Below, piece by piece: positions 1 to 8,532 of a stretch of 49,749 nucleotides of DNA (its first letter is position 1; the number at the start of each line of letters is the position of its first letter). The DNA is from an uncultured Pseudocitrobacter sp. (GTDB taxonomy: Bacteria; Pseudomonadota; Gammaproteobacteria; Enterobacterales; Enterobacteriaceae): NCBI GenBank assembly GCA_913778145.1, contig CAJYVI010000096.1, positions 1 through 49,749 on the forward strand, read 5' to 3'. The notes under the pieces were generated by a model. It was not told the DNA's origin and did no database searches. It was given only the letters and a program-made list of their open reading frames with translations. A program made the translations under genes and the position numbers.

Positions 1-458
1 ATGCTGGTAACGATGATGCGCTCATCTTTGATCAGATTGATGGTATCGTTTTCACGGGCCGTGCTACCGGGCAGCGCGGTATTGCCGCCTGCCTGTTGTT
101 GCCATGCGCCCTCCAGCTTCTGCAACATGCTGATAATGCGTGATTCCTGGTATGGCTTAAGAATGTAATCAAACGCTTCCAGTTCGAATGCTTCTACCGC
201 ATGTTCCTTCCACGCGGTGATAAACACGATAAACGGTTTATGGGCAAACTGGCTGATGCTTTGCGCCAGCAGTACGCCGTCCAGCGAGGGAATATTGATA
301 TCAAGAAAAATGGCGTCCACTTTGTTGTGTTGCAAAAAACGCAGCACGTCGAGGCCGTCGTCAAACGTACCGACAATCTCCATCTGGCTGTGTTCTTTAA
401 TTAGCCAGGTCAGTTCCTGTTGTGCCAGAATCTCATCTTCAACAATGATGACTTTCAT
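1..458 (-). CDS. ypdB: YpdB/PyrR-type LytTR response regulator (C-terminal part outside window)
   Basis: This is the N-terminal ~152 residues of a response regulator that begins MKVIIVEDE and runs off the left window edge. The receiver domain is visible, with acidic residues in VEDE, the phospho-acceptor Asp in FLDINIPSLDG, and the conserved Lys in DYILKPYQ. The family is about 244 aa, and the missing part is the LytTR DNA-binding domain. It starts 9 bp after the stop of ypdA behind a GGGAGAG ribosome site, so the two form an operon. In E. coli the YpdA/YpdB pair senses external pyruvate and activates the transporter gene yhjX. That role is inferred here from near-identical sequence and gene order; no yhjX is in the window. 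Confidence 0.95.
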   Translation of the reverse strand, partial: MKVIIVEDEILAQQELTWLIKEHSQMEIVGTFDDGLDVLRFLQHNKVDAIFLDINIPSLDGVLLAQSISQFAHKPFIVFITAWKEHAVEAFELEAFDYILKPYQESRIISMLQKLEGAWQQQAGGNTALPGSTARENDTINLIKDERIIVTS

Positions 459-467
459 TTTCTCTCC

Positions 468-2168
468 CTATAACGGCAGCAGAGTTGCGGGAGCCGTCAC
501 CGGCGTGCGCGCATTGGGAATGTAAAACGCGATTTCCGTACCCGGTTCCAGACGGCGGATATGCAGCCCTTCGCCATACAACAATTTTACCCGGTGATGA
601 ACGTTGAGCAGGCCAATTTTATTGCCGGGCATTTCATTAGCTTCTACACGGGCGATGACCTGCGGGTCGATACCGTGCCCGGTATCGCGCACGCTGATGC
701 GCACGCGGTTGCCGCTTTCGGTAATGCTGATGGTGACCACACCTTTGCCTTTACAGGGCTGGATGCCGTGAACGATGGCATTTTCGACCAGCGGCTGAAT
801 CAGCAGGCTTGGGATCAGGCAATTCACCTCATCATCGATATCGTAGATAACCGTCAGCTTATCGCCAAATCGCGCCTGCTCAATGGCGATGTAATCTTTG
901 ATTTGGTACAGCTCTTTGCGGATATCTATCTGCTCATCGTCTTTTAATTCAATGTTATAGCGTAGATAGCGAGACAGATTAAAAATCAGCTGACGCGCGG
1001 TGTCCGGATTCAGGCGAATCGAGGACGAAATCGCGTTCAGGGCGTTAAACAGGAAATGGGGATTAATTTTGCTTTGCAGGGCGCGCAGCTCTGCCTTATT
1101 TGCCATTTCCCGCAGCTGTTCGGCGCGCGAGACTTCCAGCTGCGTCGAAATAATCTGCGACAGGCCTACCGCCATCTCCTGCAGGGACGAAGTAATCTGG
1201 TGCGCGTGGCAGTAGTAGATTTTAAGCGTTCCAGTTACCACCCCTTTCTCCCACAAAGGAATGACCAGCATCGAGTGGATTTCCGGCGTTCTGTAAGCTT
1301 CATCATTGTTCTTGATGATGATTTTTCCGCTACTTATCGCCTCGAATGTGGTTGGGCTAATAATATCATCCTGATCGCGATAGTTATTTTCCCCGACGCC
1401 GACATACGCCAGCACATGGTCAGTATTGGTAATCGCCACCGCATCGGCATGAATGTCATTGCGGATAATGTCACACACCTGGCGCAGGGATTCGCTGTTC
1501 ACATGGCGGAACAACGGCAATGTTTTATTGGCGATATCGAGCGCCAGCTTGGCCTGTCGCGCGGCACTGGCCTCTTTTTCGCCTTCTACGCTCTGCACCA
1601 GCAGCACGATAAAACCAATACAGACGCTACCAAGGATCATCGGAATACCGATTTTGGAGACGATATCAATCCCTAACGCAGTGGTTGGCGCCCAAACGAT
1701 AACCAGAATCATGGTCAGCGTTTCACACAGCATTCCGGCCAGAATCCCCACTCGCCAGTGTTGCGCTTTAGGGATTTTGACGTTGATCCAGCCCGAAAGC
1801 AGCCCGGCAATAATACTGGTGATAAAACATGGCACGGCCGTTACGCCACCAATATCAATCAGATAGCGGTGCACCCCTGCGATCAACCCGACGATTGCGC
1901 CCACCCAGGGGCCAAACAGAATACCGCCGGACATTACTGCGATAATACGCACATTGACCAGCGAACCTTCTACCGGCACGCCGGACCAGGTACTGAAGAG
2001 GGCAAACAGCGAGAAGATGGCGCTGACAGCAAGCAGCTCTTTGGGTGTATGGGCCGTTTTGTGCAGCAGTTCGCGGAAGAGGCGGATGCGGATCAGAAAA
2101 AACAGGCAGATCAGCATCAGCGCTGCGCGGTCGAATACCGCCAGCAGCATATTGAAAATTTCGTGCAT
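468..2168 (-). CDS. ypdA: YpdA/PyrS sensor histidine kinase of the LytS family
   Basis: This 566-residue protein is almost collinear with E. coli YpdA (565 aa). The N-terminal ~200 residues form a 5TM-5TMR_LYT membrane sensor with repeated hydrophobic segments. A GAF-like region follows (about 220-345), then a His_kinase module with the phosphorylation motif [16 protein letters not shown]. The C-terminal ATPase carries N-box [10 protein letters not shown] and G-box DTGHGID. It phosphorylates YpdB in response to pyruvate (family knowledge). The start MHEIFNMLL matches the family although the Shine-Dalgarno is weak. It is transcribed divergently from alaC, as in E. coli. Confidence 0.97.
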   Translation of the reverse strand: MHEIFNMLLAVFDRAALMLICLFFLIRIRLFRELLHKTAHTPKELLAVSAIFSLFALFSTWSGVPVEGSLVNVRIIAVMSGGILFGPWVGAIVGLIAGVHRYLIDIGGVTAVPCFITSIIAGLLSGWINVKIPKAQHWRVGILAGMLCETLTMILVIVWAPTTALGIDIVSKIGIPMILGSVCIGFIVLLVQSVEGEKEASAARQAKLALDIANKTLPLFRHVNSESLRQVCDIIRNDIHADAVAITNTDHVLAYVGVGENNYRDQDDIISPTTFEAISSGKIIIKNNDEAYRTPEIHSMLVIPLWEKGVVTGTLKIYYCHAHQITSSLQEMAVGLSQIISTQLEVSRAEQLREMANKAELRALQSKINPHFLFNALNAISSSIRLNPDTARQLIFNLSRYLRYNIELKDDEQIDIRKELYQIKDYIAIEQARFGDKLTVIYDIDDEVNCLIPSLLIQPLVENAIVHGIQPCKGKGVVTISITESGNRVRISVRDTGHGIDPQVIARVEANEMPGNKIGLLNVHHRVKLLYGEGLHIRRLEPGTEIAFYIPNARTPVTAPATLLPL

Positions 2169-2554
2169 GGGTGCGCCGGGTTCATCAGGAAAGTCTTATG
2201 ATAAGTAACCCTGTGGCAGATGACCAGTTGTCTGGATAGGAGGATGAAAATCCATAACCCACAAAAATAAAAGGGGATTAATCGATAATGGGTTAAGTAG
2301 TGGGTAAACGGCAAAAATTGCGATTTTTATATGAAAACAATAGGATAAAAATAAGTTAATTAAATGTTTTTAGAAATGCATTTATGAACATCGTTATGAG
2401 TTTTACGTTTAGTTACTTCCCCTTTTTGTTGGCAAAACTATTTTTTGCTTTACCCCTCGACAGACGGTTTTTTTTCAGGCTATTTTCTAAACACGCCACT
2501 GTCGTGGCAGCGTCGCTCGGACGGTCCGGGCGCTAACGTGAATCTGAGGAACCT
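2169..2554. promoter_or_regulatory. Divergent ypdA/alaC intergenic region
   Basis: These 386 bp separate divergent ypdA and alaC and must hold both promoters. The middle (about 2280-2450) is very A+T-rich. A small hairpin (GCCAC/GTGGC, 2495-2508) lies about 45 bp before alaC, followed by a clear GAGGAA ribosome site. I see no convincing gene or named operator. Confidence 0.5.
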
Positions 2555-3793
2555 ATGGCTGAATTCAGTCCTGAACGCCGTTTTACGCGTATCGATCGCT
2601 TACCCCCCTATGTTTTCAACATTACCGCTGAACTGAAAATGGCTGCGCGTCGGCGCGGTGAAGACATTATCGATTTCAGCATGGGTAACCCGGACGGTGC
2701 GACCCCGCCGCATATTGTCGAAAAACTCTGTACCGTCGCCCAGCGTCCGGATACGCACGGCTACTCAACCTCGCGCGGGATCCCGCGTCTGCGTCGTGCC
2801 ATTTCACGCTGGTATCAGGATCGCTACGACGTTGAAATTGATCCTGAAAGCGAAGCGATCGTCACCATTGGTTCAAAAGAGGGGCTGGCGCATCTGATGC
2901 TGGCCACGCTCGATCATGGCGATACGGTGCTGGTGCCGAATCCCAGCTATCCGATTCACATTTATGGTGCGGTAATTGCCGGCGCGCAGGTGCGCTCGGT
3001 GCCGCTGGTGGAAGGTGTCGACTTCTTCAACGAACTGGAACGCGCCATTCGCGAAAGTTATCCGAAGCCGAAAATGATGATTTTAGGCTTCCCGTCAAAC
3101 CCGACTGCCCAGTGCGTTGAGCTGGAATTTTTTGAAAAAGTGGTCGCGCTGGCGAAACGCTATGACGTGCTGGTGGTGCACGACCTCGCTTACGCCGACA
3201 TCGTCTACGATGGCTGGAAAGCGCCGTCGATTATGCAGGTGCCGGGCGCGCGCGATGTGGCGGTTGAATTCTTCACCCTGTCGAAAAGTTACAACATGGC
3301 GGGCTGGCGCATCGGCTTTATGGTCGGAAACAAAACGCTGGTCAACGCGCTGGCGCGGATCAAAAGCTACCACGACTACGGTACCTTTACGCCGTTACAG
3401 GTTGCGGCTATTGCGGCGCTGGAAGGCGATCAGCAGTGCGTGCGCGACATTGCCGCGCAGTATAAACGCCGCCGTGACGTGCTGGTGAAAGGGCTGCATG
3501 AAGCGGGCTGGATGGTGGAATGCCCGAAAGCATCAATGTACGTGTGGGCGAAAATCCCGGAACCGTATGCCGCGATGGGCTCGCTGGAGTTTGCTAAAAA
3601 GCTGCTACAGGACGCGAAAGTGTGCGTCTCGCCGGGCATTGGCTTCGGTGATTACGGCGATACCCACGTGCGTTTCGCGCTGATTGAAAACCGTGACCGT
3701 ATTCGTCAGGCGGTGAGGGGAATAAAAGCGATGTTCCGCGCCGACGGCCTGCTGCCTTCCGGTACGAAGCACGCGGCGGAAAGCGCCGAATAA
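2555..3793 (+). CDS. alaC: Glutamate-pyruvate (alanine) aminotransferase AlaC
   Basis: This 412-residue PLP-dependent class I/II aminotransferase (fold type I) makes alanine from pyruvate and glutamate in the cytoplasm. The N-terminus [19 protein letters not shown] and the whole length match E. coli AlaC (YfdZ). Visible family motifs are the substrate/PLP loop in [17 protein letters not shown], the Asn in GFPSNPTAQ, the Asp-Tyr pair in [10 protein letters not shown], and the Schiff-base Lys in [12 protein letters not shown]. The start is set by GAGGAA 6 bp upstream of ATG. It is monocistronic and closed by a strong terminator. Its position next to the pyruvate-responsive ypdAB pair is conserved in enterics. 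Confidence 0.97.
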   Translation: MAEFSPERRFTRIDRLPPYVFNITAELKMAARRRGEDIIDFSMGNPDGATPPHIVEKLCTVAQRPDTHGYSTSRGIPRLRRAISRWYQDRYDVEIDPESEAIVTIGSKEGLAHLMLATLDHGDTVLVPNPSYPIHIYGAVIAGAQVRSVPLVEGVDFFNELERAIRESYPKPKMMILGFPSNPTAQCVELEFFEKVVALAKRYDVLVVHDLAYADIVYDGWKAPSIMQVPGARDVAVEFFTLSKSYNMAGWRIGFMVGNKTLVNALARIKSYHDYGTFTPLQVAAIAALEGDQQCVRDIAAQYKRRRDVLVKGLHEAGWMVECPKASMYVWAKIPEPYAAMGSLEFAKKLLQDAKVCVSPGIGFGDYGDTHVRFALIENRDRIRQAVRGIKAMFRADGLLPSGTKHAAESAE

Positions 3794-3802
3794 TAAAACG
3801 CA

Positions 3803-3832
3803 AACAGGAGCCAAAAGGCTCCTGTTTTTTTT
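3803..3832 (+). terminator. Rho-independent terminator of alaC
   Basis: A perfect 10-bp stem (AACAGGAGCC/GGCTCCTGTT) with an AAAA loop is followed directly by a run of Ts. It begins 9 bp after the alaC stop. Because the stem is flanked by As on the other side, it may also end ypdK transcripts from the opposite strand. Confidence 0.92.
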
Positions 3833-3842
3833 ACATTCTTGA

Positions 3843-3914
3843 TTAGATCATCAGGGCAAATGTACCGGCCCAAACGATGACCATAAACGACACACCCATA
3901 AATAAATATTTCAC
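3843..3914 (-). CDS. ypdK: Small membrane peptide YpdK (23 aa)
   Basis: This short gene is read from a GTG codon (complement of 3912-3914) to TAA. It encodes a 23-residue peptide beginning MKYLFMGVSFMV and ending AGTFALMI. It matches the E. coli small inner-membrane peptide YpdK almost residue for residue. The whole peptide is one hydrophobic segment with a Lys at the start, consistent with a single membrane span. A GGAGAG ribosome site lies about 7 bp upstream. It converges on alaC, as in E. coli. Its function is unknown. Confidence 0.9.
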   Translation of the reverse strand: MKYLFMGVSFMVIVWAGTFALMI

Positions 3915-4275
3915 GACTCATCTCTCCGCGTACTTCACGTTTATACGCCCTAACGAAAACATGTCCTGCTATGACATTGTGAGCTGACGCACTTGAGCAT
4001 CACCTCAAAATTCTGCGCATCATTGCTTCAGATGGCGCTAATGTACGCTTAATTTTAGGGGGTGACAAGTGGGATTTTTTTATTAATTTTTAGTTACTTA
4101 CAACTGTCGTGAATCGGCGACACATTAATTTCTTACGGTAATATATTGCCTTTCAGCGACGGGCTTTTTTTGGGATGTGTTCTAAGTAAACCGCATTGAT
4201 TTTATGGTTATTTTTGGAGGGGTTGGAGACGTAAAGCGACCCCTGGATAGCTCCTCTGAAGCCGCTTTACTCTTC
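3915..4275. other. Intergenic region upstream of ypdK
   Basis: No gene is visible in these 361 bp. In E. coli this side of ypdK is occupied by lpxP, which is absent here. The stretch is A+T-rich around 4070-4160. A hairpin with perfect 8-bp arms GTAAAGCG (4231-4238) and CGCTTTAC (4263-4270) lies just past the stop of the SDR gene. It may act as that gene's transcript end, though it lacks a T run on the minus strand. Confidence 0.45.
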
Positions 4276-5019
4276 CTACGCCGTTAACCCGCCATCCACC
4301 GCCATACACGCGCCATTTACGTACGACGATTCCGGCCCGGCAAGCCAGGCAACCAGATTAGCGACTTCATGCGGTTCGCCAAAACGCTTCATGGGGTTGG
4401 CGTTGATTAAGTACTCCGCATGCTCCCCGTCGAGTGGGTTCATATCTGTTGCTACCGGCCCCGGCTGAACATCATTCACCGTAATTTTGCGTTCGCTCAA
4501 ATCCCACGCCAGCCCGCGCACCATACGGGCGACGGCGGCTTTGGTCACCCCATACACCGTGGAGCCAGGCCCCCGGCCTGCGCTGCTGACGATACTGCCG
4601 ATGGTGATAATCCGCCCACCGGACTGAAAATGCGGCAACGCCGCCTGCACTGCGACAAACGGCCCGCGCACGTTAATGTTGTAGCTCAGGTCGAAATCCT
4701 CCAGCGAAAACGTCGCGATATCGCCCATCCGCAAAACGCCCGCGTTATAGATCAGAATATCCAGCCCGCCCAGCGCCTGAGCCGCCTGGTTTACGGCTTC
4801 CGTAAGTTTCGCCGCATCGCCGCTGTCGGCCTGAAACGCCTGCACCGCTTTTCCCTGTTGTCGATAACCCTCAACCTGCTGCTGCACGCGCTCGCCGGAT
4901 GACACCCAGGTGAAGGCGACGGTTGCGCCTTCATCGCTAAGCCTGCGGACAATCGCTTCGCCAATACCGCGCGAGCCACCGATAACCAGAGCATTTTTTC
5001 CTGCCAGTGATTGAGCCAT
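4276..5019 (-). CDS. SDR family oxidoreductase, BdcA-like
   Basis: This 247-residue classical short-chain dehydrogenase/reductase has the Rossmann cofactor loop GGSRGIG near residue 14, the NAG motif (IYNAGVL), an active-site Ser in IGSIVSSAG, YGVTK as the YxxxK catalytic pair, and the PGPVATD loop. The start MAQSLAGKN is chosen over an upstream ATG because AAGGTG sits ~8 bp before it and family N-termini align there. It resembles E. coli BdcA, an SDR linked to biofilm dispersal, but BdcA's usual TetR partner (bdcR) is not adjacent. NAD(P)H preference and substrate are unknown. Confidence 0.85.
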   Translation of the reverse strand: MAQSLAGKNALVIGGSRGIGEAIVRRLSDEGATVAFTWVSSGERVQQQVEGYRQQGKAVQAFQADSGDAAKLTEAVNQAAQALGGLDILIYNAGVLRMGDIATFSLEDFDLSYNINVRGPFVAVQAALPHFQSGGRIITIGSIVSSAGRGPGSTVYGVTKAAVARMVRGLAWDLSERKITVNDVQPGPVATDMNPLDGEHAEYLINANPMKRFGEPHEVANLVAWLAGPESSYVNGACMAVDGGLTA

Positions 5020-5116
5020 TGCGTTACACCTTGTGTGGGAGGTTAAAAAATGACCATCTTGCAGGCTTAATTTCCTCCTCAACGCCCCTGAGCGTCAAGA
5101 CTGATTTTTCGTCACT

Positions 5117-5153
5117 GTGTATCACACTGTATCTGGCGTAAATGGAGATACAG
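5117..5153. promoter_or_regulatory. Inverted repeats in the SDR/hydrolase divergent region (candidate operator)
   Basis: The 318-bp space 5020-5337 separates the divergent SDR and hydrolase genes. In it GTGT-ATC-ACAC (5117-5127) overlaps a perfect 8-bp inverted repeat, CTGTATCT (5127-5134) and AGATACAG (5146-5153). Such paired palindromes are typical of TetR-type operators, and bdcA of E. coli is controlled by a TetR protein. A TATAAT hexamer at 5264-5269 could be the -10 of the hydrolase operon, without a good -35. The regulator is not identified. Confidence 0.4.
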
Positions 5154-5337
5154 AGGCAGGCAAAAAGGGCGGAACGGCGGAATATCCCCGACACATGCGG
5201 CTGTTTTGATAGTCAGGCGATAGGGCGAAAAGAAATAGTCCCGGCTGGTTAGAATTTACTCACTATAATTCCTTCGCTAACTATCGTTTTTGCTTTTTTA
5301 TCGATCCCTTATCCATGCCCATGCGCAGGAGTCAAAA

Positions 5338-6354
5338 ATGAATACGTCGGCCCTCCCGGTTCAATTTTTAAAAAACAAAACGGTAAAATCTGCTCTTCTG
5401 CTCGCTATGTTGTTGACGCCTGTACTTCCGGTATTGGCAGCTGATAATTACGCCAGCGAGTTCAATAATATCCACCAGATTAACGCCGGTGATGTGAATA
5501 TCGGCTACGTCGATATCGGCCCGCATGACGGGCAGCCGGTGATACTGTTGCATGGCTGGCCCTACGATATTCACAGTTACGCAGAGGTGGCTCCGGCCCT
5601 CGCCAGCAAAGGCTTTAGGGTGATCGTTCCGCATCTGCGTGGTTACGGCACGACGCGTTTTATCTCTGCCACTGCGCCGCGTAACGGCCAGCCGTCGGCG
5701 ATGGCGGCGGATATTGTGGCGCTGATGGATGCGCTGAATATCAAGCAGGCAGACATTGCCGGGTTTGACTGGGGGGCGCGCACGGCGGATATCGTCGCCG
5801 CACTGTGGCCGGAGCGGGTTAAATCGCTGGTGTCGGTGAGCGGCTATCTTATCAGCAGCCAGAAAATTGGTGAGCAACCGTTGCCGCCGCAGGCAGAGCT
5901 GCTGTGGTGGTATCAGTTCTATTTTGCCACCCCGCGTGGCGAAGCGGGCTATGCGAAAAATACCCATGATTTTGCGAAGCTCATTTGGCAACAGGCATCA
6001 CCAGGCTGGAAGTTTAGCGATAAAACCTTTGCCGCCAGCGCCGCCTCGCTGGATAACCCGGACCATGTTGCGGTCACTATCAGCAACTACCGCTGGCGTT
6101 TAGGGCTCGAAAAGGGTGAAGCGAAGTACGATAAATACGAGCAAAAACTGGCGACGCTTCCGGCTATCGCCGTGCCAACCATCACCATTGAAGGCGGAAA
6201 CAACGGCGCGCCGCATCCGGACCCTAAAACCTATGCCGCCCGTTTTACCGGCAAATATGAGCACCGCACGTTTGGCGCGAATGTCGGTCATAACCCGCCG
6301 CAGGAAGACCCGGTGGCGTTCACTCAGGCGGTGGTTGACGCCGATAAACTGTAA
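5338..6354 (+). CDS. Exported alpha/beta-fold hydrolase, epoxide hydrolase/dehalogenase type
   Basis: The 338-residue protein has a Sec signal peptide of ~34 residues (basic NKTVK, hydrophobic core, cut near LPVLAA) and so acts in the periplasm. The hydrolase fold shows the oxyanion motif HGWP, a nucleophile elbow GFDWG with Asp at residue 144, and a late catalytic His at 318 (VGHNPPQ). An Asp nucleophile is the mark of epoxide hydrolases and haloalkane dehalogenases, not esterases. The start ATG at 5338 has CAGGAG upstream and gives a proper signal peptide; the earlier in-frame ATG does not. It begins an operon with a two-component system 10 bp downstream. The substrate is unknown. Confidence 0.85.
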   Translation: MNTSALPVQFLKNKTVKSALLLAMLLTPVLPVLAADNYASEFNNIHQINAGDVNIGYVDIGPHDGQPVILLHGWPYDIHSYAEVAPALASKGFRVIVPHLRGYGTTRFISATAPRNGQPSAMAADIVALMDALNIKQADIAGFDWGARTADIVAALWPERVKSLVSVSGYLISSQKIGEQPLPPQAELLWWYQFYFATPRGEAGYAKNTHDFAKLIWQQASPGWKFSDKTFAASAASLDNPDHVAVTISNYRWRLGLEKGEAKYDKYEQKLATLPAIAVPTITIEGGNNGAPHPDPKTYAARFTGKYEHRTFGANVGHNPPQEDPVAFTQAVVDADKL

Positions 6355-6364
6355 CGGGGCCGCG

Positions 6365-7096
6365 ATGGAACATATCGACACGGTGCTGGTGGTCGATGAC
6401 GACAGCGATATTCGAGAGTTGGTTGTCGACTACCTTAATAGCGCGGGCTATCGCGCGACGGGAGCCGCCAACGGGAAGGCGATGCGGGCGTATCTGGCAA
6501 ACCACCAGGTGGATCTGGTGGTGCTGGACGTCATGATGCCGGGCGATGACGGGCTGACGTTGTGCCGCGAACTGCGCAGCGATCGCCATCAAAATCTGCC
6601 GGTGCTGATGCTCACCGCCCGCAGCGACGACGCGGACCGAATCCTCGGCCTTGAGATGGGCGCGGATGATTATCTGGTGAAACCGTTTGTCGCGCGTGAA
6701 CTGTTGGCGCGGATTAAAGCTATTTTGCGGCGCTATCGGGCCTTGCCGCCGAATTTGCAAATCACCGATGCCGGGCGGCTAATTGCGTTTGGCCGCTGGC
6801 AACTGGATACCGCCGCTCGCCATTTGATCGACGATGACGGTCTGGTTGTCGCGCTCAGCGGTGCGGAATATCGCCTGCTGCGGGTTTTTCTCGATCACCC
6901 GCAGCGCGTCCTGAATCGGGACCAGTTATTAAGTCTTACTCAGGGGCGTGATGCGGAGCTGTTTGAACGCTCCATCGACCTGCTGGTCAGCCGTCTGCGC
7001 CAACGGCTGAGCGATGACGCGCGCGAGCCCGCTTACATCAAAACTGTGCGCAGCGAAGGCTATGTGCTGGCGATGTCGGTGGAGATTCGTCAGTGA
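6365..7096 (+). CDS. OmpR-family response regulator
   Basis: This 243-residue regulator has a receiver domain with acidic pocket VVDDDSD, phospho-acceptor Asp55 in VLDVMMPGDDG, Thr in MLTARSDD and Lys in DYLVKPF. The C-terminal winged helix carries the typical LSGAEYRLLRVFLDHP start and the RSIDLLVSRLRQRL recognition helix. It is closest in type to OmpR/RstA regulators. It follows the exported hydrolase by 10 bp, and its stop overlaps the GTG start of the kinase gene by 4 bp, so translation is probably coupled. Targets are unknown; autoregulation of this operon is a reasonable guess. Confidence 0.9.
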   Translation: MEHIDTVLVVDDDSDIRELVVDYLNSAGYRATGAANGKAMRAYLANHQVDLVVLDVMMPGDDGLTLCRELRSDRHQNLPVLMLTARSDDADRILGLEMGADDYLVKPFVARELLARIKAILRRYRALPPNLQITDAGRLIAFGRWQLDTAARHLIDDDGLVVALSGAEYRLLRVFLDHPQRVLNRDQLLSLTQGRDAELFERSIDLLVSRLRQRLSDDAREPAYIKTVRSEGYVLAMSVEIRQ

Positions 7097-8433
7097 GGTT
7101 GTGGCCGAAAACGCTGCTGTATCGGCTGGTACTGCTGGTGCTGGTCGGGCTGTTACTGGCGAACGGCCTGACGCTTTCACTGCTACTTTATGAGCGTATG
7201 AGCAGCGCACGCACGGTGATGCTCGATAACCTGGGTTATGACGTGGCGACCAGCGTGGCGATTCTTGACCGCCTTCCTGCAGACGAACGCGCCGCGTGGC
7301 TTCCCAGGCTGGCGCGAGGCAACTATCACTACCAAACCGATGCCGGCGAGCCGGGCCCCGTACCTGACAGCTGGCGCTCTCGCTCGATTGTGGCATCGCT
7401 TCAGGAGGCGCTCGGCGGGCAATACGCGTTGACGATGAGCGCCATTCCCGGCCCGCGCGAGCGTATTCAGGCGCATCTGCGCTTAGCTGATGGTTCCCCG
7501 CTGACGATAGACCTGCGCCCGCAGTTGCCCGCGCTGGCGCGCTGGCTGCCGGTGGTGCTGGTTATCCAGCCGTTGCTGCTTTTACTCTGCGCCTGGCTGG
7601 CGGTACGCCAGGTGATTCGCCCGCTGTCGCGGTTTACCCGCGCGGTGGAAACCTTAGAACCCGCCGCAACACAACCGCCAATAATGGACGATCGGGGCCC
7701 GCAGGAAGTGGTGCAGGCGGCCCGCGCGTTTAATGCGATGCAGGCGCGCATTCAGCGTTATTTAAAAGAACGCACGCAAATTCTCGCCGCGATTTCCCAC
7801 GACCTGCAAACGCCCATCACGCGGATGAAACTGCGTGTGGAGATGAGCGAGGAGCCGATGCTGCGCGATAAGCTCATGCAGGACCTCGAGAATATGACGC
7901 GGCTGGTACACGAGGGCATAGCGTATGCCCGAAGCGCTGAACCCTTGCTGGAGCCCACGCATCGGCTCGATCTCAATGCCTTCCTCGACACCCTCGTTTG
8001 CGACTATACGGACACCGGGCAGGCAGTCACCTTCTTGCCCGCCCCAACGATTTCCCCGCTGGAGACCCGGCCGCAGGCGCTACGGCGCATCATGACCAAT
8101 CTGCTTGATAATGCGCTGAAGTACGGCAGTGAAGCGCAGGTTCATCTGCTTTTGCATGATGCGCAGTGGCTGGAAATTCAGGTGCGGGATAACGGCCCCG
8201 GTATTGATGAGGCCGAGCAGGATGCGGTACTACAACCTTTCTACCGTATTGAAAACTCGCGCAATCGCTACACCGGCGGTACCGGGCTGGGGTTGGCGAT
8301 CGCGGCCCAACTGGCGACGCAGCTTCATGGTCAGTTGCATTTACACAACCATCCCGACGGCGGTCTGGTGGTCACTTTGCGTTTGCCGCGCGTTTTGTAT
8401 CCTTCAGTATCCACTTCCTCTCGCGACAACTAA
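7093..8433 (+). CDS. HAMP-domain sensor histidine kinase
   Basis: The 446-residue membrane kinase has one TM helix near residues 9-29 and a second at about 152-173, enclosing a ~120-residue periplasmic sensor. A HAMP linker (VIRPLSRFTRAVETLEP) follows, then the H-box ISHDLQTPITRMK with His236, the N-box NLLDNALKYG, and G-boxes RDNGPGI and GTGLGLAIA. It starts with GTG overlapping the stop of the response-regulator gene. It should phosphorylate that partner in response to a periplasmic cue. Since the hydrolase upstream is also periplasmic, the cue may be its substrate or product (inference). Confidence 0.9.
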   Translation: MRLWPKTLLYRLVLLVLVGLLLANGLTLSLLLYERMSSARTVMLDNLGYDVATSVAILDRLPADERAAWLPRLARGNYHYQTDAGEPGPVPDSWRSRSIVASLQEALGGQYALTMSAIPGPRERIQAHLRLADGSPLTIDLRPQLPALARWLPVVLVIQPLLLLLCAWLAVRQVIRPLSRFTRAVETLEPAATQPPIMDDRGPQEVVQAARAFNAMQARIQRYLKERTQILAAISHDLQTPITRMKLRVEMSEEPMLRDKLMQDLENMTRLVHEGIAYARSAEPLLEPTHRLDLNAFLDTLVCDYTDTGQAVTFLPAPTISPLETRPQALRRIMTNLLDNALKYGSEAQVHLLLHDAQWLEIQVRDNGPGIDEAEQDAVLQPFYRIENSRNRYTGGTGLGLAIAAQLATQLHGQLHLHNHPDGGLVVTLRLPRVLYPSVSTSSRDN

Positions 8434-8532
8434 CGAGACAAAACGGCCTTCTGCCGACACACCCCGCACACATCGACGCGGTTAAATCTTCTCACCGCCT
8501 GATATCCAGGCAACCTAAAGGTGAGGTGAGAT

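Noticed and set aside
2445..2636. Possible leader peptide overlapping the start of alaC
   Set aside because: No ribosome site, no run of regulatory codons, and most of it overlaps alaC in another frame.
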